Positions 52,029 to 61,651 are shown, numbered from the stretch's first letter. The stretch is 64,000 nucleotides of DNA from an uncultured Sutterella sp. (GCA_949287305.1 CASEFX010000009.1:21095-85094); one strand, 5' to 3'. Made by a program: numbers and translations. The notes: generated by a model from the letters alone, not told the origin.

Positions 52029-53207
52029 TCAGAAACCGTCGTCCCGGGCGAGGAGAATGACCGCCTGCGCGACCATCCCCTCTTCACGCCCGACGGCGTC
52101 CATCTTTTCGTTCGTCTTCGCCTTGATGCTCACGGCGTCGACGGAGACTTCCAGAAGCTTCGCGACGTTTTCACGAATCGTCGCCTTGTAGGCGCCGAGC
52201 TTCGGGCGCTCGCACACGACCGTCGCGTCGAGGTTCACGACGCGCCAACCTTTTTCCTTGGCGAGTCCCAGAACGGCCGAAAGAAGCTTCCCCGAGTCCG
52301 CCCCCTTCCACTGGGGGTCGCTCGGCGGGAAGTGCGTTCCGATGTCGCCCAGGGAAGCGGCCCCCAGGAGGGCGTCGGTCACGGCGTGCAGGAGCACGTC
52401 CGCGTCGCTGTGGCCGTCCAACCCCTTCTCAAAGGGAATGTGCACGCCGCCCAGAATGAGGGGGCGCCCCTCCACCAGACGATGCGAGTCGTAGCCCTGT
52501 CCCACGCGGATCGGCAGCATGTTCTTTTCTCCCAGAATGAGGCCCGCCAAAGCGCGGTCGGCGGGTTCGGTGACTTTGAAGTTCGTGGCGCGCGACGGAA
52601 CGAGCGCGATTTTCGCCCCTTGGCGCTCCATGGCACTCGCTTCGTCGGTGATCCCCGTGAGATCCCCCGAGAGCGCTTCGCGCAAGGGGCGCAGACGAAA
52701 GAGCTGCGGCGTCGCCGCACGCCAGAGGCCCGTGCGGGGAACCGTTTCGAGAATGCAGCCTTCTTCGTCGGCGCGCTTCATCGTGTCGGCCGCGGGCTGC
52801 GCGAGAATGCCACCGTCGAGCGTTTCGTCGGAGAGCACCTTGTCAAGGAGCGCCCCCACTTCGCCCGGACGCACGCAGGGGCGCGCCGCGTCGTGGACGA
52901 GCACCCAGACGTCGTCGTGCCAGCCCGAGGCCACGAGACCGTTGCGAACGGACTCGGCCCGCTCAGAACCGCCCGCGCGCAAAACGCGCACGTGCGGGGG
53001 AAAATCCTTCTTCACTTCGTCGATGTAGGGGTCCCCGGGGCTCACCACCACGACGATTTCGTCGATCCGCTCCACGGCGGCGAGCGCGCGGACGGTCGAC
53101 GTCAGCATGGGACGGCCCGCAATCGGGAGGTACTGCTTCGGGCGGTCGGCGCGCATACGGCTACCGACGCCCGCCGCACAGACGAGCGCGGCAATTTTGG
53201 GTTCCAT
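52029..53207 (-). CDS. ispDF: Bifunctional MEP-pathway enzyme IspD-IspF
   Basis: 392 residues from the ATG at 53207. The N-terminal IspD domain (about 1-230) has AAGVGSRM near residue 11, PKQYLPI near 24 and VHDAARP near 106, and makes CDP-methylerythritol. The C-terminal IspF domain (about 235-392) has GQGYDSHRL near 237, the GHSDADVLLHA zinc site near 273, and KAKTNEKMD near 370, and makes the cyclodiphosphate. No stop or frameshift lies between, so this is a real fusion, as known in alpha- and epsilonproteobacteria. It is a single-gene unit. Confidence 0.93.
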   Translation of the reverse strand: MEPKIAALVCAAGVGSRMRADRPKQYLPIAGRPMLTSTVRALAAVERIDEIVVVVSPGDPYIDEVKKDFPPHVRVLRAGGSERAESVRNGLVASGWHDDVWVLVHDAARPCVRPGEVGALLDKVLSDETLDGGILAQPAADTMKRADEEGCILETVPRTGLWRAATPQLFRLRPLREALSGDLTGITDEASAMERQGAKIALVPSRATNFKVTEPADRALAGLILGEKNMLPIRVGQGYDSHRLVEGRPLILGGVHIPFEKGLDGHSDADVLLHAVTDALLGAASLGDIGTHFPPSDPQWKGADSGKLLSAVLGLAKEKGWRVVNLDATVVCERPKLGAYKATIRENVAKLLEVSVDAVSIKAKTNEKMDAVGREEGMVAQAVILLARDDGF

Positions 53208-53255
53208 AAGAGCTCTCTTCAAGCGTTCTAACGAAGACATTCTAGGGGAGGCGAC

Positions 53256-53295
53256 AAAAAGGCGGGGCGCCTTCTTTGGGAGAAAGCGCCCCGCC
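53256..53295 (-). terminator. Intrinsic terminator of the split flavocytochrome unit
   Basis: On the minus strand GGCGGGGCGC pairs with GCGCCCCGCC (53261-53270 with 53286-53295) and is followed by TTTTTG; it lies 31 bp after the cytochrome stop. Confidence 0.88.
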
Positions 53296-53325
53296 GGTGT
53301 TCATTCACTCAGGATTTGCCGGGGA

Positions 53326-53667
53326 TTACGGCACCTTGTAATGAATGTTGTGGCACGACGAGCACATGTTGACGCTCTGCTTGTGACCCTGATGGCATTC
53401 CAGGCACCCGACGTCGATCAGGTGGTTGTAGTGCGGATTCGGGTCCACCTTCTTCGTGCGTTCCGCGAGCTTTTCGGCCGGGCCGTGGCAGCTGAGGCAC
53501 GTTTCGCTCTTCACGGTCGAACCCGGAGGAGGCGTCGTCTTGCCGTCGTGGCAGGCGGCGCACGCAACGCCGCGCGTCGCGTGACGGTCAGCCAAAAAGT
53601 CCGAGGCCTGCGCCGACATGACGAGACCGGCGGCAAGCAGCAAACCCATCAAAACATTTTTTCTCAT
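53326..53667 (-). CDS. Periplasmic tetraheme cytochrome c
   Basis: 113 residues with a Sec signal peptide (cleavage after QA, residue 21) and four CxxCH heme motifs at residues 36-40, 57-61, 88-92 and 102-106. Extra histidines (29, 79, 82, 95) can serve as distal ligands. This matches the small tetraheme cytochrome / FccA heme-domain type. It follows the flavoprotein gene by 12 nt with an AAGGAGGG site. Together they would form a two-subunit flavocytochrome c in which the hemes feed electrons to FAD in the periplasm. No CymA-like quinol oxidase is in the window. Confidence 0.93.
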   Translation of the reverse strand: MRKNVLMGLLLAAGLVMSAQASDFLADRHATRGVACAACHDGKTTPPPGSTVKSETCLSCHGPAEKLAERTKKVDPNPHYNHLIDVGCLECHQGHKQSVNMCSSCHNIHYKVP

Positions 53668-53679
53668 GATCCGCCCTCC

Positions 53680-55194
53680 TTACTTCTTCGCCGGAGCCTT
53701 ATTGACCGGAGCGGCCTTCGCGCGGGCCGCCGCGTGACGGGCCGCAACGCGTCCGAAGACCATGCCGCCGCCCAGCTGGTTGCCGCCGATGTCGTCCTGA
53801 TACCAGAGGCCGCCCGCCGCGGCGCCGGCCGCGTAGAGACCGGGAATCGGACGGTTTTCGAAGTTGATCACCTGCGCGTCCGGATTGATCTTCGGGCCGC
53901 CCATGGTGCTCGCCATGCCGCCCGCGGCCGGGATCATGTAGTAGGGTCCCGTCTCGAGCGCATGCGGCGTTTCGTATTCATAGGGAGGATCAAGTTCCTT
54001 GGCCTTGCCGGCCTTCACGGCTTCGTTGAAGGTCTTCACCGTTTCAACCAGGGCTTCGGGCGGAACGCCCGCAGCCTTGGCGACCTCTTCGATCGTCTCG
54101 CCCTTGAAGACTTCATAGCCGAGACGCGAGAAGCGCTTGATCGTGTTCGAGAGGATGTTGTCGTTCGCGTCCGCGTCCTGACCGATGAGCATGAAGCTGC
54201 GGTTGTCGGGCGTGCGCTGAGCGATGGCCTTGGCCTTCGGGACCTGGAGCCAGGTTTCCGGAACGAAGCGCTTCCCGTTCGTGCCCACCTGAATGCCGTA
54301 GCCCGCGTGCATGAGCGGCGACGGATTGGCGTGGCCGGTCGGGGTGATCGGGCCCGCGTAGAACTGGTCCATGTTGACGAGCTTCGCGTGGACTTCCTGG
54401 GTCATCAGGATGTTTTCGCCCGTGATCCAGGGCGAACCGCGCACGATGAGGCGCGAGGCCCACGGACCGATGTACTGGCAGACCATGGCTTCGTTCGCGC
54501 CGAAGCCGCCCGTCGTGAGAATCACGCCGCCCTTGGCGCGGTAGTGCTTGCGCCCTTCGGGCGTGATGCAGGCGACGCCTTCGACTTCCATCACGTCGTT
54601 GGCGAGAAGCTTGACGGCCTTGGTGTTGTAGTGGATGGGAACGCCCTTTTTCTTCAACGCGGCCATGAGGCAGCGAAGCAGCATCGAACCGCCCGTAATG
54701 CCTTCACCCGGGCTGATGACGCAACGCGAGAGTTCCGGGGCGGGGAGGTTTTCCCAGAGGAAGAACGGCGTGCCGTGGTCGGCCAACCAGTCGATGCCTT
54801 TGCCTGCTTCCTTCGCGTAGACGCGCACGAGTTCGGGGTCGGAGCGGTAGCCCGAGAGCTTCATCATGTCGTTGAAGAACGCTTCTTCGTTGTCTTCCGG
54901 ATGATTCTTCTGGAAGCGGCTTCCGACCGCGGCGATCCAGCCCGAGGAATAGACGGTCGTGCCGTCGGGACGGCCCATCTTTTCGAGAAGGACGGTCTTC
55001 GCGCCCTGTTCCGCGGCTTCAAGCGCCGCGCACATGCCGGCAAAGCCCGCGCCCACCACGACGACGTCGTAGACCTCATCCTTTTTCTTCGGGTCCGTCT
55101 TCTTGGGCTTTGCTTCCACCGTACCGACCGCGGCGGCCATCGCGGCGCCCGCCGCGAAACCGGTCTTCAAAAAGTCTCTGCGCTTCAAACTCAT
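53680..55194 (-). CDS. Tat-exported fumarate reductase-like flavoprotein subunit
   Basis: 504 residues from the ATG at 55194, behind AAGGAG. A Tat signal (RRDFLK at residues 5-10) ends after about 30 residues. The FAD_binding_2 domain follows: GAGFAG near residue 49, EKMGRPDGTTVYSSG near 74, TTGGFG near 231 and the C-terminal FAD loop (GLYAAGAAAGGLW) near 452. It is the catalytic partner of the tetraheme cytochrome downstream. The Tat signal implies FAD is loaded before export, unlike the Sec-type relatives at 26102 and 27897. The substrate is unknown. Confidence 0.9.
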   Translation of the reverse strand: MSLKRRDFLKTGFAAGAAMAAAVGTVEAKPKKTDPKKKDEVYDVVVVGAGFAGMCAALEAAEQGAKTVLLEKMGRPDGTTVYSSGWIAAVGSRFQKNHPEDNEEAFFNDMMKLSGYRSDPELVRVYAKEAGKGIDWLADHGTPFFLWENLPAPELSRCVISPGEGITGGSMLLRCLMAALKKKGVPIHYNTKAVKLLANDVMEVEGVACITPEGRKHYRAKGGVILTTGGFGANEAMVCQYIGPWASRLIVRGSPWITGENILMTQEVHAKLVNMDQFYAGPITPTGHANPSPLMHAGYGIQVGTNGKRFVPETWLQVPKAKAIAQRTPDNRSFMLIGQDADANDNILSNTIKRFSRLGYEVFKGETIEEVAKAAGVPPEALVETVKTFNEAVKAGKAKELDPPYEYETPHALETGPYYMIPAAGGMASTMGGPKINPDAQVINFENRPIPGLYAAGAAAGGLWYQDDIGGNQLGGGMVFGRVAARHAAARAKAAPVNKAPAKK

Positions 55195-55473
55195 ACTGGG
55201 TCTCCTTGCAGTTTGAACGTTCGCTTCGTGGCTGTCCCGCAAAAGGTTTGCGCCTTGGAACAACCCCGCAAGAAATGCTCGGATTGCTTGGTTCCGAAAT
55301 CATTCAAGCTGAGATTAGACGCGGTCTTTCGGCGAAACAAGGTGGTACTTTTCCCGAATGGTGATTCCGAGTTTCCAGTAAGTAACTCATTCGGAGACTT
55401 CGAAAACCGACGAAGTGCATCAGCCGGATTTTGTGGCGGAGACGCAGGCACTTCGAGTTGTCGAAAGGAAACA

Positions 55474-55527
55474 TACCGATAGGTAATCCAAAGGTTTAGC
55501 CTTACTTTAATATTAGGGTTTACGCCT
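55474..55527. promoter_or_regulatory. Operator-like motifs between the flavocytochrome unit and FadL gene
   Basis: TACC-GATA-GGTA (55474-55485) is followed by two direct repeats, GGTTTAGCCT (55493-55502) and GGTTTACGCCT (55517-55527), in an AT-rich stretch. The ACATACC...TAGGTAA part resembles the site at 760-775. The 454-bp gap otherwise holds no confident promoter hexamers. Confidence 0.45.
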
Positions 55528-55648
55528 AAATTTTGTGTGTTTTCTTACCCCCACACATAGGCAAAATTCGCAAAGCTTTTCTCGCGGGGCGCCCCGACGG
55601 CGCCCGACCCTCAAAATTCAATCGACACGAAATTCAAGGAGTACTTCC

Positions 55649-56959
55649 GTGCAACGTGCTGCTTTCAAAGTCGCGCTCTCCGCGATTGCCGTAGCTGCCG
55701 CTTTCGCCTCGACGGCTCATGCCGCGGGCTTCATGCTTACCGAACAGTCCGCCGGTTCCCTCGGCCGCGCCTATGCCGGCGCCGGCGTCGACGGTACCGA
55801 CCTCTCGGGCGTCTACTACAACCCGGCCACGATGGTCCTTCACAAGGGCACGGCCATCCAGATGGGCTTCGTCGGCATCGGTCTGAACCTCGACTACGTC
55901 GGTGAAGACGCCAACGGCAACGAAGTGACCGCCAACGGCCGTGAAAAGTCTCAGGCCATCCCGCACGGCTACATCGTCCACCAGATCAACGACAAGGCTT
56001 GGTTCGGTCTCGCCATGACGGTTCCGTTCGGTATGGGTACTGATTACGATGAAGGCTGGGCGAACAGTGGTCATGGTATTTCCGCCACGATCCTTACTTT
56101 CGACCTGAACCCGAACTTTGCCTTCAAGCTCAGCGAAAAGTTCAGCATGGGTTTCGGCGCTTCGATTCAGTATGCTCAGGCGGATTTGAAGAAGCGTTCC
56201 TCCTTCAGCTTGGCTGGCGCCCCCGTTGGTAGCATGCAAAGTGAAATTGACGCTGACAGCATTGCTTGGGGTTGGAACGTTGGCTTCATGTGGTCCCCCA
56301 CGGAAAACTTCCGTGTCGGCGTCTCCTATCGCTCCCAAATCAAGCATGACGCTGAAGGCGATCTGACCGTTGAAGACCTTGAACTCAGTGACGATTACAA
56401 ACAATTTACAACGCTGATCGCCTCTCAGCTCGGTACCTTTGACGGTTTTGCCACCGTCACAGCTCCCGCCTGGGCCATGGCTTCGGTTGCATGGGACGTC
56501 AACGACCTCGTGAGCCTCTACGGTACCTTCCGTTGGACGGATTGGTCCTCCTTTGACAAGTTGGAGATCACCAGCAACGGTGAAGTTAACTTGGGTAGCA
56601 TGGGGAAACACCCGATTGGAGAAACCATCACTAATAAGTGGCGCGACACCTACCTGGGCTCCCTCGGCATGGACCTCCGCCTTACCGACTGGTGGACGCT
56701 GCGCGGCGGTATCGCCTACGAATCCTCGCCGATCGCCAATCCCCATACGCGTACGGCCATCATTCCTGACGCCGACCGCTGGTGGTTCGCCATCGGTTCC
56801 TCCTTCAAGTGGAGCGACAACTTCCAGACCGACGTGTCGTTTGCCCACCTCCACGGTGTTCACGAACGTAACCTCTACGGTGCCGACGGCTCGAAGGATG
56901 GTCGCTTCCGCAAGTTGGACGCCTACCTTCTCGGCGCTCAGATGGTCTACAAGTTCTAA
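55649..56959 (+). CDS. FadL/TodX-type outer-membrane transport protein
   Basis: 436 residues with a GTG start at 55649, 8 nt after AAGGAG. The signal peptide (about 26 residues, cleavage after HAA) is followed by the family N-terminus GFMLTEQSAGSLGRAYAGAG and YYNPATM near residue 58, the hatch region of OMPP1/FadL proteins. It continues as a 14-strand barrel to a C-terminal phenylalanine (MVYKF). It takes up hydrophobic compounds such as fatty acids or aromatics. Base composition in the middle (about 56040-56600) is less GC-rich than the ends, as expected for variable loops. Confidence 0.9.
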   Translation: MQRAAFKVALSAIAVAAAFASTAHAAGFMLTEQSAGSLGRAYAGAGVDGTDLSGVYYNPATMVLHKGTAIQMGFVGIGLNLDYVGEDANGNEVTANGREKSQAIPHGYIVHQINDKAWFGLAMTVPFGMGTDYDEGWANSGHGISATILTFDLNPNFAFKLSEKFSMGFGASIQYAQADLKKRSSFSLAGAPVGSMQSEIDADSIAWGWNVGFMWSPTENFRVGVSYRSQIKHDAEGDLTVEDLELSDDYKQFTTLIASQLGTFDGFATVTAPAWAMASVAWDVNDLVSLYGTFRWTDWSSFDKLEITSNGEVNLGSMGKHPIGETITNKWRDTYLGSLGMDLRLTDWWTLRGGIAYESSPIANPHTRTAIIPDADRWWFAIGSSFKWSDNFQTDVSFAHLHGVHERNLYGADGSKDGRFRKLDAYLLGAQMVYKF

Positions 56960-56986
56960 TCCTTTGATTCGAACGATTTGACCTCG

Positions 56987-57020
56987 AAAGGACTCGTGTT
57001 TCGGCACGGGTCCTTTTCTT
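56987..57020 (+). terminator. Intrinsic terminator of the FadL-type gene
   Basis: AAAGGACTCGTG pairs with CACGGGTCCTTT (one G-T pair), followed by T-rich sequence to about 57025. Confidence 0.85.
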
Positions 57021-57090
57021 TTTCTCCTTTCCCTTTGCGCTATAGTCATCCTTCTTAGGTTTTCTCCTCGACTCGCCTTTGACGGACGCC

Positions 57091-60000
57091 ATGGCTCTCG
57101 ACTCGATTTCGCCGCTCTTTTCCAAAAGTCCCTTTGCCTTTCAACCGGGCGACCGCTACGCGCTCTCTTTGCCGACGCTCGCAAGCGACGCCCTGGCCCT
57201 TGCCCAGACAGGGCTCGAAGCCAAGGCACAGAAAAAGCGCCTCGTCGTGATCTGCGCCGATGCGGCGGACGTTTACCGTCTCTCGCAGGAAATCTGCTGG
57301 TTCGCGCCGAACCTCTCCGTCTCGAGTCTTCCCGACTGGGAAACGTTGCCCTACGACGTACTGAGTCCGCAGGAGGACCTCGTGTCGGAGCGCCTCGCTA
57401 CGCTCTATCGCCTTTCGACCGAACGCTCCGAAGGAGACGTCGTGCTCGTTTCCGCCGTCACCGCGTCGCAACGCTTCGCGCCGGTGTCGTTCGTGGGCGG
57501 GAACACCTTCTTTTTCCGAACGGGCGACACGGTGAGCCTCACGTCCCTGAAGTCGAACCTCGTGAAGGCGGGCTACGCCAACGTGAAGGAAGTGTTGGCG
57601 GCGGGCGAATTCGCCGTGCGGGGTGAAATCGTCGACGTTTTTCCCATGGGGACGGACCGTCCCTTCCGACTCGACTTCTTCGACGACGAAATCGAATCGA
57701 TTCGCTGGTTCGACGTCGAGACGCAGCGCTCGATGGAAAAGGTGGACGAAATCCGTCTACTGCCGGGCCACGAATTCCCGGTGAACGAAGAGGCCCTCAC
57801 GGCCTTCCGTCAGCGTTGGCGCGTGCGCTTCCCCGGAGACCCGAGCAAGTTCCTTCCCTATAAGGACGCGGGAAACGGCATCCTCTCTCCGGGCATCGAA
57901 TACTATCAGCCGCTCTTTTTTGACGAAACGGCGACCTTTGCCGACTACCTCACGCCCGAAACGCGCGTCGTCTTCGTAGGCGACATTCAGAAGGCGTTGG
58001 AAGGCTTTCTGCGGGAGACGACGCAGCGCGCCCGCATTCTTGCGTCCGATCCCCTGCGCCCCGCACTCGATCCCAAGGAACTCTGGCTCACGCCCGAAGA
58101 CTTCTTCACGTCGCTCGCGCCCTTCGCGCGCTTTACGATCCGCCGCGTCGAACAGGGTTCGGCCAAGGATCTGCAGTGCGTCGCGATCGACCGCAAGAGC
58201 CAGAATCCCGTGAAAGCGCTGCTCGACTTCACGGAAACGAGCCGGGTGCGGGGCGAACGGGTGCTGCTTCTCGCCTCCTCCGTCGGCCGCCAGGGGACGA
58301 TGTCGGACCTCTTCCGAGCCTCGGGCCTCAACTTCTCCGAATTCGAGTCTTTCGACGACTTTCTCGCGTCCGACGCCCCCGTCGGGCTCGCGACGGGGCC
58401 GCTTTATCAGGGCACGCGCGTTGAGCACCCGAAGATCGCGCTTCTCACCGAAACGGAACTCTATGCGGCGAGTCCCCGCCGCACGCGGCTTCGCCGCCGC
58501 GCGCAGTCGACGAACGTCGAGATGCTCGTTCGAGACATCACCGAACTCAAGGTGGGTGACCCGGTCGTGCACCTCGAGCACGGGATCGGGCGCTACCTCG
58601 GCCTCGAGAAGATGACGACGGACGAGGGCGAAGCCGAATTCCTGCGGCTCGAATACAAGAACGACGCGAAGCTCTTCGTCCCCATTGCGAACCTGCACCT
58701 GATCTCGCGCTACGGCGGGGCCGATCCGGAACACGCGCCCCTGCACACCCTCGGGCGCGGCGACTGGGAAAAGGCAAAGAAGAAGGCCGCGGAACAGGTC
58801 CGCGACACGGCGGCGGAACTTCTTCACCTCTACGCACTTCGCCAGAGCCGCCCGGGCTTTGCCTTCAAGGTCTCGGCCGCGGACTACGAAGCGTTTGCCG
58901 AAGGCTTTGCGTTTGACGAAACGCCCGACCAGGCGGCGGCGATCAAGGCCGTCCTCGAAGACATGACCTCGGGCCGCCCCATGGACCGTCTCGTCTGCGG
59001 CGACGTGGGCTTTGGGAAGACCGAGGTGGCCCTTCGCGCGGCCTTCATGGCCGTGATGGGCGGAAAGCAGGTGACGGTGCTCTGTCCCACCACGCTTCTT
59101 GCCGAACAGCACGCCCAGACCTTCAAGGACCGCTTCGCGCCCTGGCCCGTGCGTGTGGCGGAACTCTCGCGCTTTCGCACCGGAAAGGAAACGACGCGCG
59201 CCCTCGAAGGGATTGCAGAAGGTACGGTCGACATCGTGATCGGCACGCACAAGCTCTTGGGCGACAAGGTGTCCTTTGCGCGCCTCGGTCTCGTCGTGAT
59301 CGACGAAGAACACCGTTTCGGCGTGCGGCAAAAGGAACAGTTGAAGAAACTCCGTGCCGAAGTCGACATCCTCACGCTTACGGCCACCCCGATTCCTCGT
59401 ACGCTCTCGATGAGTCTCGAAGGGATTCGCGATCTCTCCGTCATCGCGACGGCGCCGGAGCGCCGTTTGTCGGTGAAGACCTTCGTGCAGCCCGAAGAAG
59501 ACGGTCTCATCCGCGAAGCCATCATTCGTGAATTGAAGCGCGGCGGTCAGGTGTACTTCCTGCACAACGAAGTGGAGACGATTGAAAACCGCCGCGAACA
59601 CCTCGCCAAACTCATCCCTGAGGCCCGCATCGCGGTCGCGCACGGGCAGCTGAACGAGCGCGAGCTCGAACGCATCATGCGCGAGTTCTATCAGCAGCGC
59701 TACAACGTGCTTCTTTGCTCCACCATCATCGAGACGGGGATCGACGTTCCGAGCGCCAATACGATTCTGATCGAGCGTGCCGACAAATTTGGGCTCGCGC
59801 AACTCCATCAGCTCCGCGGGCGCGTGGGCCGAAGCTACCACCAGGCCTACGCCTACCTTCTGACGCCCCCGTCGGGCGCGATCACGAAGCAGGCCGCCAA
59901 GCGCCTCGAAGCGATTCAGGCCCTGGAAGACCTCGGAAGCGGCTTCCACCTCGCGATGCACGACCTGGAAATCCGAGGTGCCGGCGAAGTGCTCGGCGAA

Positions 60001-60585
60001 CATCAGTCGGGCGAAATCGCGGAGGTGGGCTTTGATCTTTACAACCGCATGCTGCAGAAGGCCGTGAAGGCTTTGAAGCGGGGCGAAACGCCCGACTTCG
60101 AGTCGCCTCTCGCGAGCACGACCGACATCAATCTCCACGCCCCGGCCCTGTTGCCCTCCGACTACGTCCCCGACGTCTCCTCGCGTCTCGGGTTCTACAA
60201 GGAACTTGCGAGCGCCTCCGAGGTTTACGACATCGAAAAGACGACGGAAGCCCTGGCCGACCGCTACGGAAAACTCCCCGACGCCGCCAAGCGTCTTGCG
60301 GACGTGCACAAGCTTCGCCTTCGCTGCGAAGCCCTGGGCGTTCGCAAGATCGACGCCGCCGATTCGGCGACGATCATCGTCTTCGACGAAAAGGCCAAAA
60401 TCGAACCGATGGCGCTCATCACGCTTTTGCAGACGAGAAAGGGCGCCCGCATGATCGGCCCCACGAGACTCAGAGTCGATCAGGCGGCGGAGCGACCCGA
60501 AGACCGTCTGCGGGTCGTACGCGAACTCCTTGACTTGCTTTCGCTCTCCGAAGAGGAGGCGCGGGCGGTGCAGCGCAAGCGCTGA
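57091..60585 (+). CDS. mfd: Transcription-repair coupling factor Mfd
   Basis: 1164 residues from the ATG at 57091 (a TTG at 57079 is in frame). The UvrB-homology module is at about 15-330, the RNA polymerase-interacting domain near 480-560 (VGDPVVHLEHGIGRY near 487), and the superfamily 2 translocase follows with Walker A GDVGFGKTE near 637, DEEHRFG near 737 and the TRCF-type GRVGR motif near 912. The C-terminal D7 domain runs to about 1150. It removes stalled RNA polymerase and recruits UvrA. Length and domain order are normal. Confidence 0.96.
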   Translation: MALDSISPLFSKSPFAFQPGDRYALSLPTLASDALALAQTGLEAKAQKKRLVVICADAADVYRLSQEICWFAPNLSVSSLPDWETLPYDVLSPQEDLVSERLATLYRLSTERSEGDVVLVSAVTASQRFAPVSFVGGNTFFFRTGDTVSLTSLKSNLVKAGYANVKEVLAAGEFAVRGEIVDVFPMGTDRPFRLDFFDDEIESIRWFDVETQRSMEKVDEIRLLPGHEFPVNEEALTAFRQRWRVRFPGDPSKFLPYKDAGNGILSPGIEYYQPLFFDETATFADYLTPETRVVFVGDIQKALEGFLRETTQRARILASDPLRPALDPKELWLTPEDFFTSLAPFARFTIRRVEQGSAKDLQCVAIDRKSQNPVKALLDFTETSRVRGERVLLLASSVGRQGTMSDLFRASGLNFSEFESFDDFLASDAPVGLATGPLYQGTRVEHPKIALLTETELYAASPRRTRLRRRAQSTNVEMLVRDITELKVGDPVVHLEHGIGRYLGLEKMTTDEGEAEFLRLEYKNDAKLFVPIANLHLISRYGGADPEHAPLHTLGRGDWEKAKKKAAEQVRDTAAELLHLYALRQSRPGFAFKVSAADYEAFAEGFAFDETPDQAAAIKAVLEDMTSGRPMDRLVCGDVGFGKTEVALRAAFMAVMGGKQVTVLCPTTLLAEQHAQTFKDRFAPWPVRVAELSRFRTGKETTRALEGIAEGTVDIVIGTHKLLGDKVSFARLGLVVIDEEHRFGVRQKEQLKKLRAEVDILTLTATPIPRTLSMSLEGIRDLSVIATAPERRLSVKTFVQPEEDGLIREAIIRELKRGGQVYFLHNEVETIENRREHLAKLIPEARIAVAHGQLNERELERIMREFYQQRYNVLLCSTIIETGIDVPSANTILIERADKFGLAQLHQLRGRVGRSYHQAYAYLLTPPSGAITKQAAKRLEAIQALEDLGSGFHLAMHDLEIRGAGEVLGEHQSGEIAEVGFDLYNRMLQKAVKALKRGETPDFESPLASTTDINLHAPALLPSDYVPDVSSRLGFYKELASASEVYDIEKTTEALADRYGKLPDAAKRLADVHKLRLRCEALGVRKIDAADSATIIVFDEKAKIEPMALITLLQTRKGARMIGPTRLRVDQAAERPEDRLRVVRELLDLLSLSEEEARAVQRKR

Positions 60586-60601
60586 CGAACGCCGGATACG
60601 A

Positions 60602-60634
60602 CGAAGGGCGGCCTTGCGGCCGCCCCTTCGTTTC
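60602..60634 (+). terminator. Intrinsic terminator of mfd
   Basis: GAAGGGCGGCC and GGCCGCCCCTTC form a GC-rich hairpin with a tetraloop (about 60603-60629), then GTTTC. Confidence 0.75.
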
Positions 60635-60673
60635 GGGCCGCGGTGTTCGCGGCCCTTGGAAACGGATTCGGAA

Positions 60674-61651
60674 TCAGTCGATTTCGATCAGTTCGTAGTT
60701 CGCGGCGCCCATGCCGAGCTCGCGCATGTAGGTGAGCTGATGGAGCCCGTGGCGCGATTCGATGCGCTCGACCAAGTCATGGTTGTGCGTCTGCGAATAG
60801 ACGAGGTCGACCGAAGCCTGGTCAATGGCGAGGATGTCGGTCGAGGCGACGATGCCGATGTCCGGAATCGTCGGTTCCGCGGCGGCGAGGCCCGCGCAGT
60901 CGCAGTCGACCGACATGCGGCGCATCACGTTGATGAAGCAGATGCGCTTCCCGAAGTGGTCGCACGTCGCCTTGGCGGATTCCGACATGGTTTCCATGAG
61001 GAGTTCCTTGCCGGGCCACTGATCCCAGGACTTGTTGACGTCGTCGATCGCGTGGACCTGCTGCTTGCCGATCTTGCCGTCGGCGCAGCCGATGGCGATG
61101 TTCTTCATGGAGCCGCCGAAGCCGCCCATGGCGTGGCCCTTGAAGTGGGTGAGAACGACCATGGAGTCGTAGTTGCGGATGTTCTTCCCCATCGAAACGG
61201 CCTTGAAGTGCTTGCCGCCCTTCACGGGGAGCATCGTCGTGCCTTCGGCGTCCATGATGTCGACCGGGCAGAATGTCCAGCCGTTCACCTTGAGCGTTTC
61301 AAGATGCTTTTCCGTCGTGTCGCGGTCACCCACGTAGAGCGTGTTCGTTTCGACGATCGTGCTGTCGGGGATGTCCTTCTGGAAGGCTTCGACCATGTCG
61401 CGCGGCAGAATGTTCGGACCGTGGCGCTCGCCCGTGTGGAGCTTGATGGCGACCTTCCCGATGATTTCTTCGTTGACGAGCGCGTAGAGCTTCTTCAAAT
61501 GTTCGACGTCGATCTTGCGCGTGAAGTAGACCTTCGCCTTTTCGCCGCAGAAGTCGGGACCGACGCGGCGGCAGCCCACGACGGGGGCCTGCGGGAATTC
61601 ACCGTCGGCGGGCTTGGCGGCGCATTTGTCTTCGTGGCAGCAACAGGACAT
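60674..61651 (-). CDS. DUF362-domain protein
   Basis: 325 residues from the ATG at 61651, behind AAAGGAG. It begins with a metal-binding-looking MSCCCHEDKC segment, then the DUF362 domain (about residues 40-320), with the VAIKLHTGE.HGPN stretch near residue 68 and HFKGHAMGGFGGSMKNIAIGC near 168-188, a hallmark of the family. DUF362 proteins are often linked to iron-sulfur or redox functions in anaerobes, but the reaction is unknown. No ferredoxin domain follows the DUF362 part. It is a single-gene unit convergent with mfd. Confidence 0.82.
   Translation of the reverse strand: MSCCCHEDKCAAKPADGEFPQAPVVGCRRVGPDFCGEKAKVYFTRKIDVEHLKKLYALVNEEIIGKVAIKLHTGERHGPNILPRDMVEAFQKDIPDSTIVETNTLYVGDRDTTEKHLETLKVNGWTFCPVDIMDAEGTTMLPVKGGKHFKAVSMGKNIRNYDSMVVLTHFKGHAMGGFGGSMKNIAIGCADGKIGKQQVHAIDDVNKSWDQWPGKELLMETMSESAKATCDHFGKRICFINVMRRMSVDCDCAGLAAAEPTIPDIGIVASTDILAIDQASVDLVYSQTHNHDLVERIESRHGLHQLTYMRELGMGAANYELIEID

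Noticed and set aside
57757..60309. An 850-codon minus-strand frame inside mfd
   Set aside because: The plus strand encodes complete Mfd. The antisense product has no recognisable domain.
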